From: Perkinsus olseni
Lineage: Eukaryota > Perkinsozoa > Perkinsida
Length of the DNA stretch: 25,835 nucleotides
Direction of reading: 5' to 3'
Assembly: GCA_013115125.1 (NCBI GenBank)
Contig: JABANN010000492.1
Span: forward strand, 1-25,835
Of the stretch, positions 1-8,690 are shown in pieces. Under the pieces are notes generated by a model. That model saw only the letters and a program-made list of their open reading frames with translations. It made no database searches and was not told where the DNA came from. The position numbers and the translations under genes are program-made. Every line of letters begins with the position of its first letter. Positions within the stretch are counted from its first letter, which is position 1.

Positions 1-81
1 ATGTCTATCCCCACGAGTCTTGAGTTGACCAAGGAAGAGGAAACACTCGCCATGATGGCCAATGACAAGCACAGCGAATGA
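1..81 (+). CDS. possible 3' end of an upstream gene
   Basis: Frame 1 is open from the first base and stops at 79-81, giving 26 hydrophilic residues that begin MSIPTSLELTKEEE. It could be the last exon of a gene lying mostly outside the window, or chance. The ATG at position 1 is not evidence for a start, because the window edge falls there. No family is recognisable. Confidence 0.2.
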   Translation: MSIPTSLELTKEEETLAMMANDKHSE

Positions 82-154
82 CTGTGGGGAATAATACTGA
101 TGAGGATTAAGCAATCGTGCTGATCTCTTCGTCAGCGATAAAGCAAGCAAACCT

Positions 155-1036
155 TTGCTGTCACTCAGTGTCCCCTTTAGTTCACCCATAATAGCATCAA
201 CAGTACTTCTTCTCTCTTTATCGGAGTTGGCTGGTGTCGTGATGGCAGCTACTCCCGATACTGGAATTGGCTTGTCCCCTGGTGTGTATGTTGGCTATGC
301 TAATGACGTAACCAAGGACTGCTGGCCCGAAATGGCCACCGTGTTCCTGCACTATGCCATGGCCCCTGGAGTCACCATCCTCTCCTACTTGGACCACGAC
401 AGCAAAGGCGCGTTGATTGCCTCTGGGAGGACTAACCCCTACCACTACAGTGCTTTTGCGACGTTCTTGAAACCCGGCAAGTGCTTTACCGTCGACGGGG
501 ACCATACCTATTCACTCGCCAATCAACAGCGAGCCGCAGCAGAGCAAGCTCCTTTCTGTACCAGGAACGGCCGACTGGTGATGTTCCGCGAGACACGCAG
601 GCGAAGGAAGAAAATGAGCTACCTGAGCTGCCCTGTCTACCTCGCAAAGGATGGCTCGAGCTGGACCAGCAACAGATTTGCAAGAATGGGGAGCACTTTG
701 GGTGGCAGCGTTGTGGTTGATGGTTACTGGCATGACGACTCTGGTGACTGTGGGGTGGCACGCTTGTCCTTCGACTCCCTCGAGAACCGGGCCTTCACGC
801 GTTTCCCGTACATCCCAATTTATGGGAGTGTTCGTCCTCCCTTCGCGTGCCATTGGTTCAATTACGAAGATGACCTAACCCCCGATCTAGCAACGGCTGA
901 AGGGATAATGAACATATATCCACTCCGACTGGATAATATCGGTCTTTGCGTTGTACGCGGCCACTGGACGTTACACCTCGGAGAGGATACTGATGACGGT
1001 GTCGGGAAGAAGGTTGTGATACCTCTGCGGCGCTGA
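155..1036 (+). CDS. Cys-rich secreted-type hypothetical protein
   Basis: An open frame of about 290 codons ends at TGA 1034-1036. The first ATG in frame is at 242, giving 264 residues from MAATPDTG. The frame is open upstream to 104, and that stretch encodes a strongly hydrophobic segment (around SPIIASTVLLLSLSE) that would make a good signal peptide. I infer that the true start lies in an upstream exon I could not place, or that translation starts at 242 without the leader. Seven cysteines are spread through the mature part, in contexts such as KDCWPE, GKCFTV, PFCTRN, LSCPVY, GDCGVA, FACHWF and GLCVVR, as expected of a disulfide-bonded extracellular domain. No transmembrane helix follows the leader. 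I do not recognise the family. Confidence 0.6.
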   Translation: MLSLSVPFSSPIIASTVLLLSLSELAGVVMAATPDTGIGLSPGVYVGYANDVTKDCWPEMATVFLHYAMAPGVTILSYLDHDSKGALIASGRTNPYHYSAFATFLKPGKCFTVDGDHTYSLANQQRAAAEQAPFCTRNGRLVMFRETRRRRKKMSYLSCPVYLAKDGSSWTSNRFARMGSTLGGSVVVDGYWHDDSGDCGVARLSFDSLENRAFTRFPYIPIYGSVRPPFACHWFNYEDDLTPDLATAEGIMNIYPLRLDNIGLCVVRGHWTLHLGEDTDDGVGKKVVIPLRR

Positions 1037-1405
1037 CAAGCTGTACCTTCACAGGGCCATGCTCGGCTTCGATTGATTCTTCGATAATCTCATGTTCTAC
1101 AGCTTGTCATGATGTTGTTGTTATCATATTACTCCTCTATGCTTGAGTTCAAAGAAAAGGTAGATTGATGGGCATCCCCGCCTGAGGCGGGCCGCCTCCT
1201 CTCCTTCAGGCATGTTACGGCATGATACGGTCTTAATGTTACCGGTGCTGTTGTCGCCGAGTGTCGTTGCTTGATAGAATTATGTTCCTCGTCGAGGTTG
1301 AGGTACACCTGGGAATTGATCTCGTCTAATAAAGTGGTCCTTTCGAAGCTTCGGTACTGAGTTCCGTCTTGTCAACAGTAGTCCTCCTCGTTTTTCGGTG
1401 AAGTT
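1037..1405. other. intergenic region with a short GC hairpin
   Basis: No coding frame is convincing here. A perfect small inverted repeat, CCCGCC-TGA-GGCGGG, lies at 1177-1191 in the likely 3' flank of the preceding gene. The sequence just before 1406 is the probable 5' leader of SRP14. Confidence 0.5.
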
Positions 1406-1866
1406 ATGGTATTACTACTGGACAATAGTAAATTCCTGGTGGAACTGGGCAAACTCTACACGGCTGAGGGTGTTAACTGCGTTTGGCTGCAGACAAAAAG
1501 TAATAATAAAGATAACATTATTTTCACTTCCCGTGAAACGATGGTCGTCGATCAGGGATCGAGGAGGGCTCCTACTGCATGGTGAGGGCCACTAGAAGCG
1601 GTGGCAAGAAGATGATGATTGGCAAGAGGGCCTTGCCGAAGAAAATCAGCACTAAGGTAGTTGGTGATGGAGAGAGTATCCTTGATTAGGTTGAAACATG
1701 TAACTTAGGTTACGTATCTTGTTGCGGAACTTGTTACGTATTTTAGGTCGAACCATCAACTTCAGAAGAGTTCCAAAAGCAGCTTTCGAGTTTATTACGA
1801 CTGCACCTACGTTTGCAGCAGCAGCAGGCTGGTAAGAAGGTTGTTGCAGCGGCCAAAGCACAATAA
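1406..1866 (+). CDS. SRP14: signal recognition particle subunit SRP14
   Basis: Three exons (1406-1499, 1556-1656, 1747-1866) join in matching phase to give 104 residues; the introns are 56 and 90 nt. The N-terminus MVLLLDNSKFLVELGKLY matches the family start (human begins MVLLESEQFLTEL). The middle SYCMVRATRSGGKKM corresponds to the family NKCLLRATDGKKKIS segment. The C-terminal SEEFQKQLSSLLRLHL corresponds to the last helix, followed by a Lys/Ala-rich tail as in animal SRP14. SRP14 pairs with SRP9 on the Alu domain of SRP RNA in the cytosol and slows elongation until the ribosome docks at the ER. It is slightly shorter than human SRP14 (136 aa). The ATG at 1406 is set by homology. The next gene starts 91 bp downstream on the same strand. 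Confidence 0.85.
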
Positions 1867-1957
1867 CATTGTTAGTGTTTCCTACTTCTAAGGGGGTGTA
1901 GTGTTGTGGAGGTTGGGTCGTTGTGGAGAGCCTGTAGGGGTGTTGATTGACACTACG

Positions 1958-2574
1958 ATGAAGAAGAATCGATCTAAGGCAGCTCATCACGCCTTCTTGC
2001 AGAGGGTCGACGCAGAGTATCGAGAGAAGCTTGCTAAGAAGGCAGAGAGAAGAAAGGAGAAGAAGGAAGGGAAGATGGACGCTACTATGGATGTCGACGC
2101 GGTAGTAGCGGTGGTAGTGGTTTTGAAGGGGGTTACGGGAGATTTTGAGTATCTCTCGTATATGGAAGCGCGCTCGTAAGGATGCTACGAACAGAGTATC
2201 TTGGCATAAATCTACTGTTATTCGAGACGCGCACGTCTCCTGATGGATATAAGCGCTTACTGACCGACTGATAGTGCCCTGCGAATGGTAGGTGGTTGTT
2301 GATGATGGTGATATTGATCTCACTGGGGGGCGCGTAATGAAGGGCAGAAGGCCGTTGTCCACCAGAGACAAGATGGCGAAGAGACGGAGAGAGAGGAGGG
2401 ATCGTTTGAAGATCCGAGGTAGTAGTGACGACAGGAGAATGTTGGTGATGGTGTATCATCATCTTATTAGTCGTCCATGGTGGTGATGCTGCCATGAGAG
2501 ACGACGACAAGAGTAAGAAGAGTAAGAGGAAGCCATTAGCTATCAAGAAGGACATCACCAAGGCCAGTAAATAA
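1958..2574 (+). CDS. Lys/Arg-rich small protein, possibly ribosome biogenesis
   Basis: Three exons are proposed: 1958-about 2101, 2292-2418 and 2471-2574. The introns are about 190 and 52 nt, and phases agree (0, then 1). The 124-residue product has a basic coiled-coil-like start (MKKNRSKAAHHAFLQRVDAE, then EYREKLAKKAERRKEKKE), an acidic middle (VVVDDGDIDL), a strongly basic block (LSTRDKMAKRRRERRDRLK) and a Lys-rich tail ending KASK. The order FLQ-helix followed by PLS...AKRRRER is loosely like nucleolar ribosome-biogenesis proteins of the SLX9 type, but the match is too weak to name the gene. The first donor is ambiguous among GT sites at 2102 and 2105. Long minus-strand frames over this region are antisense shadows. 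Confidence 0.6.
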
Positions 2575-2713
2575 TGGCGATAGCCGTTGGTGGCGTCGCT
2601 CCCCTCTACGTCAATTGTCCCTATATCGTTATCCACTAACACTGTTTCCATCGACACTGAGTATCTTAGCTGCGTTATAGTTAGTGGTAAAAAAGGTTGG
2701 ACATTATCTTAGT

Positions 2714-4855
2714 ATGATCAAGCATGTTACTAAGATATCTTTATTATTACTACGGCACTTTCCGCGGTCCACTATCAGACGGTCGGACGTGAGGCTAGTG
2801 TCACCAGCCGTCCACCGTCGCAACCATAGTACTGGTGGTGCTACAGTCCAAGACCTACTCAACTCTTCATTCGCTACAGTAGTGGTGTCTAAAGCAAGGG
2901 CTTTGGTGAAGGCAGCTGAGGAGAGCAGCGAGGAGGAAGGTCTTGATACCATGATTACTGAATGGAAGGGAATACACGAGTAGTGACGGTGATGATGATG
3001 CGACCAGTGAGTTCACTGCCCTTCAGGAACTTCTCCCAGTACTATCTATCAGCCCCCACTCCGCAACTCGGGGCCTTCCTAGCTCTGCTACATTCAGCGT
3101 ACAGTATGAGTAATAGTGATGGACTACGACGTGTTGTTGGTAATACCGAGACCGTCCGCAAGCTTCTGGGACGGCTTGTCGCCCGGGAAGAAGGCACTGT
3201 TTCTATCGAGGACCTTGGTAGCAGCGAGGTCGCCTCTCTGTTGTACTTCTCCTTGCCGTTCGTGAAGGGGGATCTGTCTCTGTATGAGTGGTGGAGGGAT
3301 GCTTGCTACCGGAGGTTACTGAATCTACTAAAAGCTTCCCAAGGAACTCCTCAGGCCGTGGCCTGGTCTATCCGGTCCGTGGGCAACATGAGGAGTTACT
3401 GTGAATCGCCAGCCTCAGACGAAGAGGAAGAACTGTGGAGATCTTTGCTGCACATGTTAGCTCAACATAAGGAGGCTTTCAATGTTGATAAAATTATGGA
3501 GTCCTTGAGAGGCATTGAGGAGGGTTATCGCGCTGCGTCACCACTGAAAGGGATGGTAGAGGTGACGCTGAGGTCACTCAGTAGTAGGATAGAAGATATC
3601 GCGAGTACCGTAGGTGGTATGACAGCCGATGATGCTGCTGCTGTACTGAGGGTGTGGGCGAAGTGCCGAGTTTGTGACGAGAAACTGATACTCATTATGT
3701 CGGATACGATTAGAAATAATATCACTACTACTCGCAAGGCCGAGCATGGGACCGGACTTTCTCCGGAGGCGATGGTCAACGCCATGTATGGTTTAGTGAA
3801 GTTCCATCAACAATATGATGGGGGGAAGAAGCAGGGAAGTTATGGTATGATAGACTTACTGGCGGTACACGCACGGAGGAAGATGAAAGATTTCACTTTG
3901 GAGCAGATAGCGCAGTTCTGTTCGTCTCTGGCGAAGAGTCGGATAACGAACAAGGTGATAGCCACAATGGCCGCTGACAGAGTGGTTTTGGAGACCACTA
4001 CTACCACACCTTTCCGAACTCATAATTGTTATATAAACACTCAAGCCCTTCGAGGCGATGCGGCAGTCGGGTTGTCGGCGTTACCGCTGTATAGGGTCGT
4101 GAATCTTTATGTCGCCTTTGGTCGGTTCGGTCACAACAGCGGTAGATTTTGGTGCGTTATGGATGATGAGCTCATGAGAAGATATAATAGTGGTGAGAGT
4201 GTTGATTGCTCATGACCATTCATCGCCTTAAGCAGGCACGTTACTGACAGAATCTCATGGCAAAGTTACCGATTTAATAGAGCTTCTAGCGGCCCATGCT
4301 GCTGTAGCTTCCTCGGTTCAGGGCGGAGCGCCTCAACCCTCGCCCGAACAGGACGGTATATAAGCGTGTGGAGGGATCGTTGTGTATTAATTTTGTGTAG
4401 GTTATCACGGGAGTGGTACTGCTTACACGAGATCTGTTGGTAATATACCCCCACCGACGCCCTCCTCAACCCTCTGTGCTGCCCTCACGTCAACCATATT
4501 ATCGATTACTCATCGTGGATCTGCTGAAGCTCAACTGCTACTGCCACGAGAAGCTTTGGCGTATCTTGTTGCTGTGGGGAAGGTCGGATACCGCGACACC
4601 ACCGCGGTTGGACTGTGTCTATCATCATTGAGGGCACCGAGCTCAGCTACAATGCCACCGCTGCCTGCCTTTGCTGGTCTGACATTAACACAGCATATGC
4701 AACTTGACACGGCCCTGATGAGGTTGGGTGTCGAATGCAACGACTTGTCCGACTTTCTAAAAAGTCTCCTGCCCAAGGCCAGCGAGGCTGGTTCGCTTAC
4801 GAAGGAGGAATCTCGAGGGGCATGGACGATAGCAGCCAACCGTGGCATGATGTAG
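2714..4855 (+). CDS. helical-repeat protein, probable mitochondrial RNA-binding (RAP/HPR-like)
   Basis: Four exons (2714-2979, 3027-4192, 4236-4355, 4401-4855) join in consistent phase to give 668 residues; the introns are 47, 43 and 45 nt. The N-terminus (MIKHVTKISLLLLRHFPRS, then many Arg and Ser and almost no acid for about 50 residues) is typical of a mitochondrial targeting peptide. The body is a run of amphipathic helix pairs with recurring patterns such as MTADDAAAVLRVWAKCRV, LSPEAMVNAMYGLVKF and FTLEQIAQFCSSLAKSR. Such units occur in the RAP/heptatricopeptide class of organelle RNA-binding proteins, which are expanded in alveolates with fragmented mitochondrial rRNA. No RAP domain is clear at the C-terminus. 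The gene could instead continue past 4855 through another intron. Class is inferred from style, not from a diagnostic motif. Confidence 0.7.
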
Positions 4856-5891
4856 GTGTTCTATTTGGGAGCGCTCGAGTTTGCACTTCGCACGAAATCG
4901 AATGATCCAACGTCTCAGTGGTTTGCTGAAGCCGTTGGTAAGTGATGTAAAAGTTGCATGAGCAGCTCACGACGGTCAATGGCATGGCTGTTCGAATGAA
5001 TTCTTTTCACTTCTACTACTGCTTCAGGGCTGCTATCTGCTCTGATTCACACTATAACTATCACAACGAATGGTATCAGCACTTCCATGCGAGACTTTAC
5101 AGCGGCATACAGTCAGTCCGAACACCGTGGGGAGGCGGCGTAACAGGGCCACTTGAGACGGTATAGTACACTGACGCTTCTCTGAGAATAGTCCATCGCT
5201 TTCTCGGCAGCACACCGCCCGTCCACGAAACAGGTTTACTGATCACCATATGAACATGAGAATCCACCGATGCTCGTTACCACTCTTGAGTTCACTCTTA
5301 ACGGAACTGGCGGGCACCCAAGGCCGCTGGAAAGGCCTAAACGCGAAGTTTCTAATCGATTACATGGCTGCGTTATCAGCGAGCACGCCCTGGGCATGAT
5401 TCTGTGAGAATGCCTTCTCCAACAAGGCGATCGTGACAGTGTTGGATTTGGACGATTTGGCGCTGCTCCAAGAAACGAATGAACGCCAACTCAGTCAACT
5501 CGATCTTGGCTCCGACTGCAATACGAAGTCTCTTCCCGTCCATCCTCTTAGGAGCTCAGCTTCCGCTTCACAACTAGTGTCGTTGTATGTGACTCGAACT
5601 TTTGGGGCAACTCCAACAAATAATTCGGAAAGCTGCGGCGAATCTTTGGAACGGCCTCTCCCAGCTTGCATTACAAGCCTGGTACGAATTGGACTTTTAT
5701 TACCGTTATGCTCATTTGTTGCCCAAAAATCAGCACATCGCTGTAAACTATAAAGCATTTCAGGAAATTCTTTGGTGCTTCGTGCGTAGGTTCGCACTCT
5801 GTGATTTCGGCTGGTGATACTGTCGTTCTCTTAGGCGGGTTACGGGTAAAAAGAGGAAATTGAGTTGCCGGAAAAGAAAGAACGTTTGGTG
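4856..5891. other. gene-poor stretch with short decayed-looking frames
   Basis: Several short plus-strand frames look protein-like but do not join. One at about 5602-5817 encodes a helical stretch (ALQAWYELDFYYRYAHLLPK), and one around 5290-5400 contains LTELAGTQGRWKGLNAKF. Neither has a start, splice partners or a recognisable family. A 13-nt match to the universal small-subunit rRNA 3' motif lies at 5211-5223. I see no tRNA or intact gene. Confidence 0.4.
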
Positions 5892-6119
5892 ATGTCATTG
5901 TTGCATGCTGTTGTCGTTTCTGTTGTGATGTTTCTCTGTCCACTCTGGCTTGCCGCGTTCGTTGTAACCACGCTTAGTAGGTCAATTCTTGTTTCTTCCT
6001 CGATGCAAGCCGGAAGTAAGAAAAGACCGAACGGAATCCGCTTAAGAAATGCGGCGACGGTCAACAAAGTTAGTCACATACAGAACGAAGGGGAAATGAT
6101 GATGATGATGATATCGTGA
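5892..6119 (+). CDS. short ORF with signal-peptide-like start
   Basis: From ATG 5892 a 75-residue frame begins MSLLHAVVVSVVMFLCPLWL, a strong hydrophobic leader. A short basic region follows (AGSKKRPNGIRLRNAA) and then a Met run from an ATG microsatellite before the stop. It could be a small secreted peptide or the first exon of a longer gene. There is no homology or splice partner I can support, and chance is possible. Confidence 0.25.
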   Translation: MSLLHAVVVSVVMFLCPLWLAAFVVTTLSRSILVSSSMQAGSKKRPNGIRLRNAATVNKVSHIQNEGEMMMMMIS

Positions 6120-6850
6120 TCTCGAGTAAGCTTAGCCAGCTGGTGTACCGTTTCCGGTACTGGGAATTGCTCAATAGATAGTGGGAATGCGAGGAAGCCC
6201 TACACACAATACCTATTACGGGTCGGGCAAGGACACATATGCCCAACAGTGGCTGGCCCGAGATCAAACACCGGTCACTGATTGGCCCGGAGATCTTGGG
6301 TCAAAGCCTCGAAGGGTCAAGCGGTGACGGTCGAGCTCATCGATTGCGAAATTCTTGCTATACGACACTGTTAGACCTAGCAACAAGCACCTAGAAGGAC
6401 GTAGGTCTCGTCTGCGAGATGTTCCTGTTCCGTCCAAACCTCACGGCTGCGGCAGAGGCGACAGAAGAGGCCCGCGTCTCCATTGCAAGCATACGGGTTC
6501 GAACTACTTGTTGAACTCAACCAACATCTGAGCGTCGGAGCCGAAAAAGTACTGACACTGTCTGCCTGACAGTCCCGCTTCATTACAGGATCAGAACTAC
6601 CGCCAGAATGGAGGCTACAAAACTAGAGCTGCAGAAGTTCCAAGCGCGGGCCACTTAAAACGGAATTGAGACGCCTCAAGACTCTTTGCCGACATCAAAG
6701 TATACAAAGGTTCTAGGTGATGAACTTGAAGACGAAGTAGATACGGCAATAGTGCCAACGCAACTATAATGACGTGAACGACTAAATAACAGCTGATGGA
6801 GGACTGAGTCCACTAGCTCGACGCTAGAAGATATCAGAACACAATCGTGG
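6120..6850. other. gene-poor stretch
   Basis: Only short frames are present. One around 6420-6570 encodes a helical fragment (RPNLTAAAEATEEARVSIA) that stops within 35 codons. Base composition shifts to AT-rich at the edge of the palindrome that follows. Nothing here can be named. Confidence 0.4.
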
Positions 6851-6853
6851 AGA

Positions 6854-7221
6854 CTACACCATTTTCACCTCAAGTTAAAAGGATGGGACCTCAATTTAAA
6901 TACTCTTTTCGAAATTTAAAATAGGCAGACTTCATTTTAAAACGCTTTATTTTAAAAAGGAATTTTCAAGATCGAATTAAAAAAATACCACTTCGTTTTC
7001 GAAAAATTTAAAAGAACGCAAGTTCGAATTAGTGTGACAGGATCCTGGGGAGATATTTAAAAAAACTCGAACCCCAAATTAAAGATTAAAATCCAACTTA
7101 AAAATATCCAACCTCAATTTCGTGGCGTGCATGTTCATCGGTATACGGTACACGGGACTGCTGTCGTGGGGACCTGGGGTTACAAACTGTAACTTACAGT
7201 TGACTTTCTTGCCTTCCAAAA
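6854..7221 (+). repeat. left arm of the palindrome
   Basis: It is the inverse complement of 7370-7737 with one difference. It carries a nested 17-bp palindrome, AACTGTAA-C-TTACAGTT, near its inner end. Confidence 0.95.
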
Positions 7222-7369
7222 CGCCTCTTCCTCTGTTTCTCGCTTTACTCCTCTCTTCGATTGAGCTTGTTGGGCAACTTCGTTGTCAGTGGTCGAACCA
7301 GGCTGGTTCATCAGCAGGGACCGAAATAAGCCACACACACACGCGTCAGGAGGTGCTTCGGACCAAAAC

Positions 7370-7737
7370 TTTTGGAAGACAAGAAAGTCAACTGTAAGTT
7401 ACAGTTTGTAACCCCAGGTCCCCACGACAGCAGTCCCGTGTACCGTATACCGATGAACATGCACGCCACGAAATTGAGGTTGGATATTTTTAAGTTGGAT
7501 TTTAATCTTTAATTTGGGGTTCGAGTTTTTTTAAATATCTCCCCAGGATCCTGTCACACTAATTCGAACTTGCGTTCTTTTAAATTTTTCGAAAACGAAG
7601 TGGTATTTTTTTAATTCGATCTTGAAAATTCCTTTTTAAAATAAAGCGTTTTAAAATGAAGTCTGCCTATTTTAAATTTCGAAAAGAGTATTTAAATTGA
7701 GGTCCCATCCTTTTAACTTGAGGTGAAAATGGTGTAG
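7370..7737 (-). repeat. right arm of the palindrome
   Basis: It is the inverse complement of 6854-7221. The spacer 7222-7369 is unique in the window and contains a short CA run (CACACACACACG) but no gene. Confidence 0.95.
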
Positions 7738-7964
7738 AGACGCACAACAAAATCACAACAACTTTGTGTCGATCAGATCATCAGAAATGCCGTTACCTGC
7801 ATACACTGAGCGCTTCAACAGTGAGAGAGCCCAAGACTAAACTGTGACGGAGTTCACGTTCACTCTCTCAGGTTCTGGTTACGATAACGGGCTCGGTGCC
7901 TTCGCGGGTATCGGCAACTAACACGACCAAAGTGTCTTCGGTGGCCAAGAATATGATTGGGTCA

Positions 7965-8636
7965 TTAAAGACTACGGCACTCTGAGATGTTGAACCTTGG
8001 GCAGACTCGCCCCGCCTTTCCGAAGAACGCTAATGCGGAACCATCCAACGAAAACAAGTTAGGAGTAAGGCGCACAGGCACTAGTTGGAATCTCTGGAAG
8101 AACTGCGCAGATCTCCGACTAACGGGACTTCTACAACGGATAAACACCCTCACAGTGTTCGTTACCCTCACAGTTACCTCTAACCTGTTCCCGTACTTGA
8201 AACTGTATCTACCTCTCGACCGAGGTGAGTATATCCTGGCAAATTCATTCTGTCCTCCCAGGAGGGATGTAGTGACAAATAATGCAGATGAGTAAGTAAT
8301 ATTGGTCGAGCCACCAGCCTCGATTACCTTGTCCAGGTAAGATCTGGGTATTCTGTCCTCGGAGGAGCCGACCGCCTCGTCTCTGCTTCTATAGTCGACA
8401 GTGTACTCGAAAGGTCCTCCTAGGAGGGGATATAGATCACTGACGAGGGGCTGGAAGTCAGTCCCCATAATAGTATATCCAATAGTTCTGTTAGCGTTCA
8501 CATCGAGGGTAACGTGCGTGACCGTTGGGAACCCTTCGTTCGGGCTAGAGCCCGCGAACTTGCCAAAGAACGCGAGCTCAGAACCCCAGTTGATCATAAC
8601 CCGAGTGGCAAGAAGCCAAGCCGTTAGGGATCTCAT
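7965..8636 (-). CDS. secreted-type hypothetical protein (copy A of an inverted pair)
   Basis: ATG is at 8634-8636. The 223-residue frame begins MRSLTAWLLATRVMINWGSE, a short signal-peptide-like leader. The first about 145 residues look like a real domain (THVTLDVNANRTIGYTIMG, SSALFVTTSLLGGQNEF). The tail from about residue 146 is basic and may be intron read-through, because a different frame at 7868-7981 offers a plausible last exon (AVVFNDPIIFLATEDTLVV) behind a CAG acceptor at 7982-7984. The motif LAFFGK occurs twice, at residues about 21-26 and 203-208. Leader and 5' flank are shared with an inverted copy starting at 9638. The family is not recognised. Confidence 0.45.
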   Translation of the reverse strand: MRSLTAWLLATRVMINWGSELAFFGKFAGSSPNEGFPTVTHVTLDVNANRTIGYTIMGTDFQPLVSDLYPLLGGPFEYTVDYRSRDEAVGSSEDRIPRSYLDKVIEAGGSTNITYSSALFVTTSLLGGQNEFARIYSPRSRGRYSFKYGNRLEVTVRVTNTVRVFIRCRSPVSRRSAQFFQRFQLVPVRLTPNLFSLDGSALAFFGKAGRVCPRFNISECRSL

Positions 8637-8690
8637 CTTTCAAAGGGCTAAGTAGCTGTAGAAGAAGCGTCCTGCCGTGGGGCGCCGCTA
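8565..8690 (-). repeat. diverged inverted repeat, copy A (start region of the 7965-8636 gene)
   Basis: On the minus strand this segment (5' flank, ATG and first about 23 codons) aligns without large gaps to plus-strand 9584-9709, at roughly 80 percent by eye. Shared blocks include CGGCGCCCC, GAAAGATGAGATCCCTA and CGGGTTATGATCAAC. It marks a gene-level duplication placed in inverted orientation. Confidence 0.75.

Larger units (their letters stand above)
6854..7737. mobile_element. 884-bp near-perfect palindrome, foldback/MITE-like DNA element
   Basis: Two inverted arms of 368 bp (6854-7221 and 7370-7737) surround a 148-bp spacer. Aligning them base by base I find one mismatch (7212 against 7379) and no indel, so every pair sums to 14591. 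The termini read CTACACC...GGTGTAG and are flanked by AGA on both sides (6851-6853 and 7738-7740), a candidate 3-bp target duplication. The outer two thirds of each arm are AT-rich with repeated TTTAAA-type motifs; the inner third is GC-balanced. No transposase-like frame is present, so if mobile it is non-autonomous. Near-identity of the arms means recent insertion, or arm-to-arm gene conversion. The superfamily is not identifiable from these termini. Confidence 0.75.

Noticed and set aside
1177-1191. GC hairpin as a bacterial-type terminator
   Set aside because: The surrounding genes are spliced eukaryotic genes and no T-run follows; it is kept only as a small inverted repeat.
1652-2657. 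Minus-strand frames of 239 and 174 codons
   Set aside because: They oppose SRP14 and the Lys/Arg-rich gene, whose plus-strand exons join in phase; the minus frames are low-complexity shadows.
6630-6670. Very short zinc-knuckle-like string suggesting a retroelement fossil
   Set aside because: Only a few residues fit and nothing else of such an element is visible nearby; too weak to call.
8225-8261. Well-formed plus-strand GT-AG intron (GTGAGT...CCCAG)
   Set aside because: No plus-strand exon on either side is convincing, and the minus-strand frame with its paralogous leader fits better.
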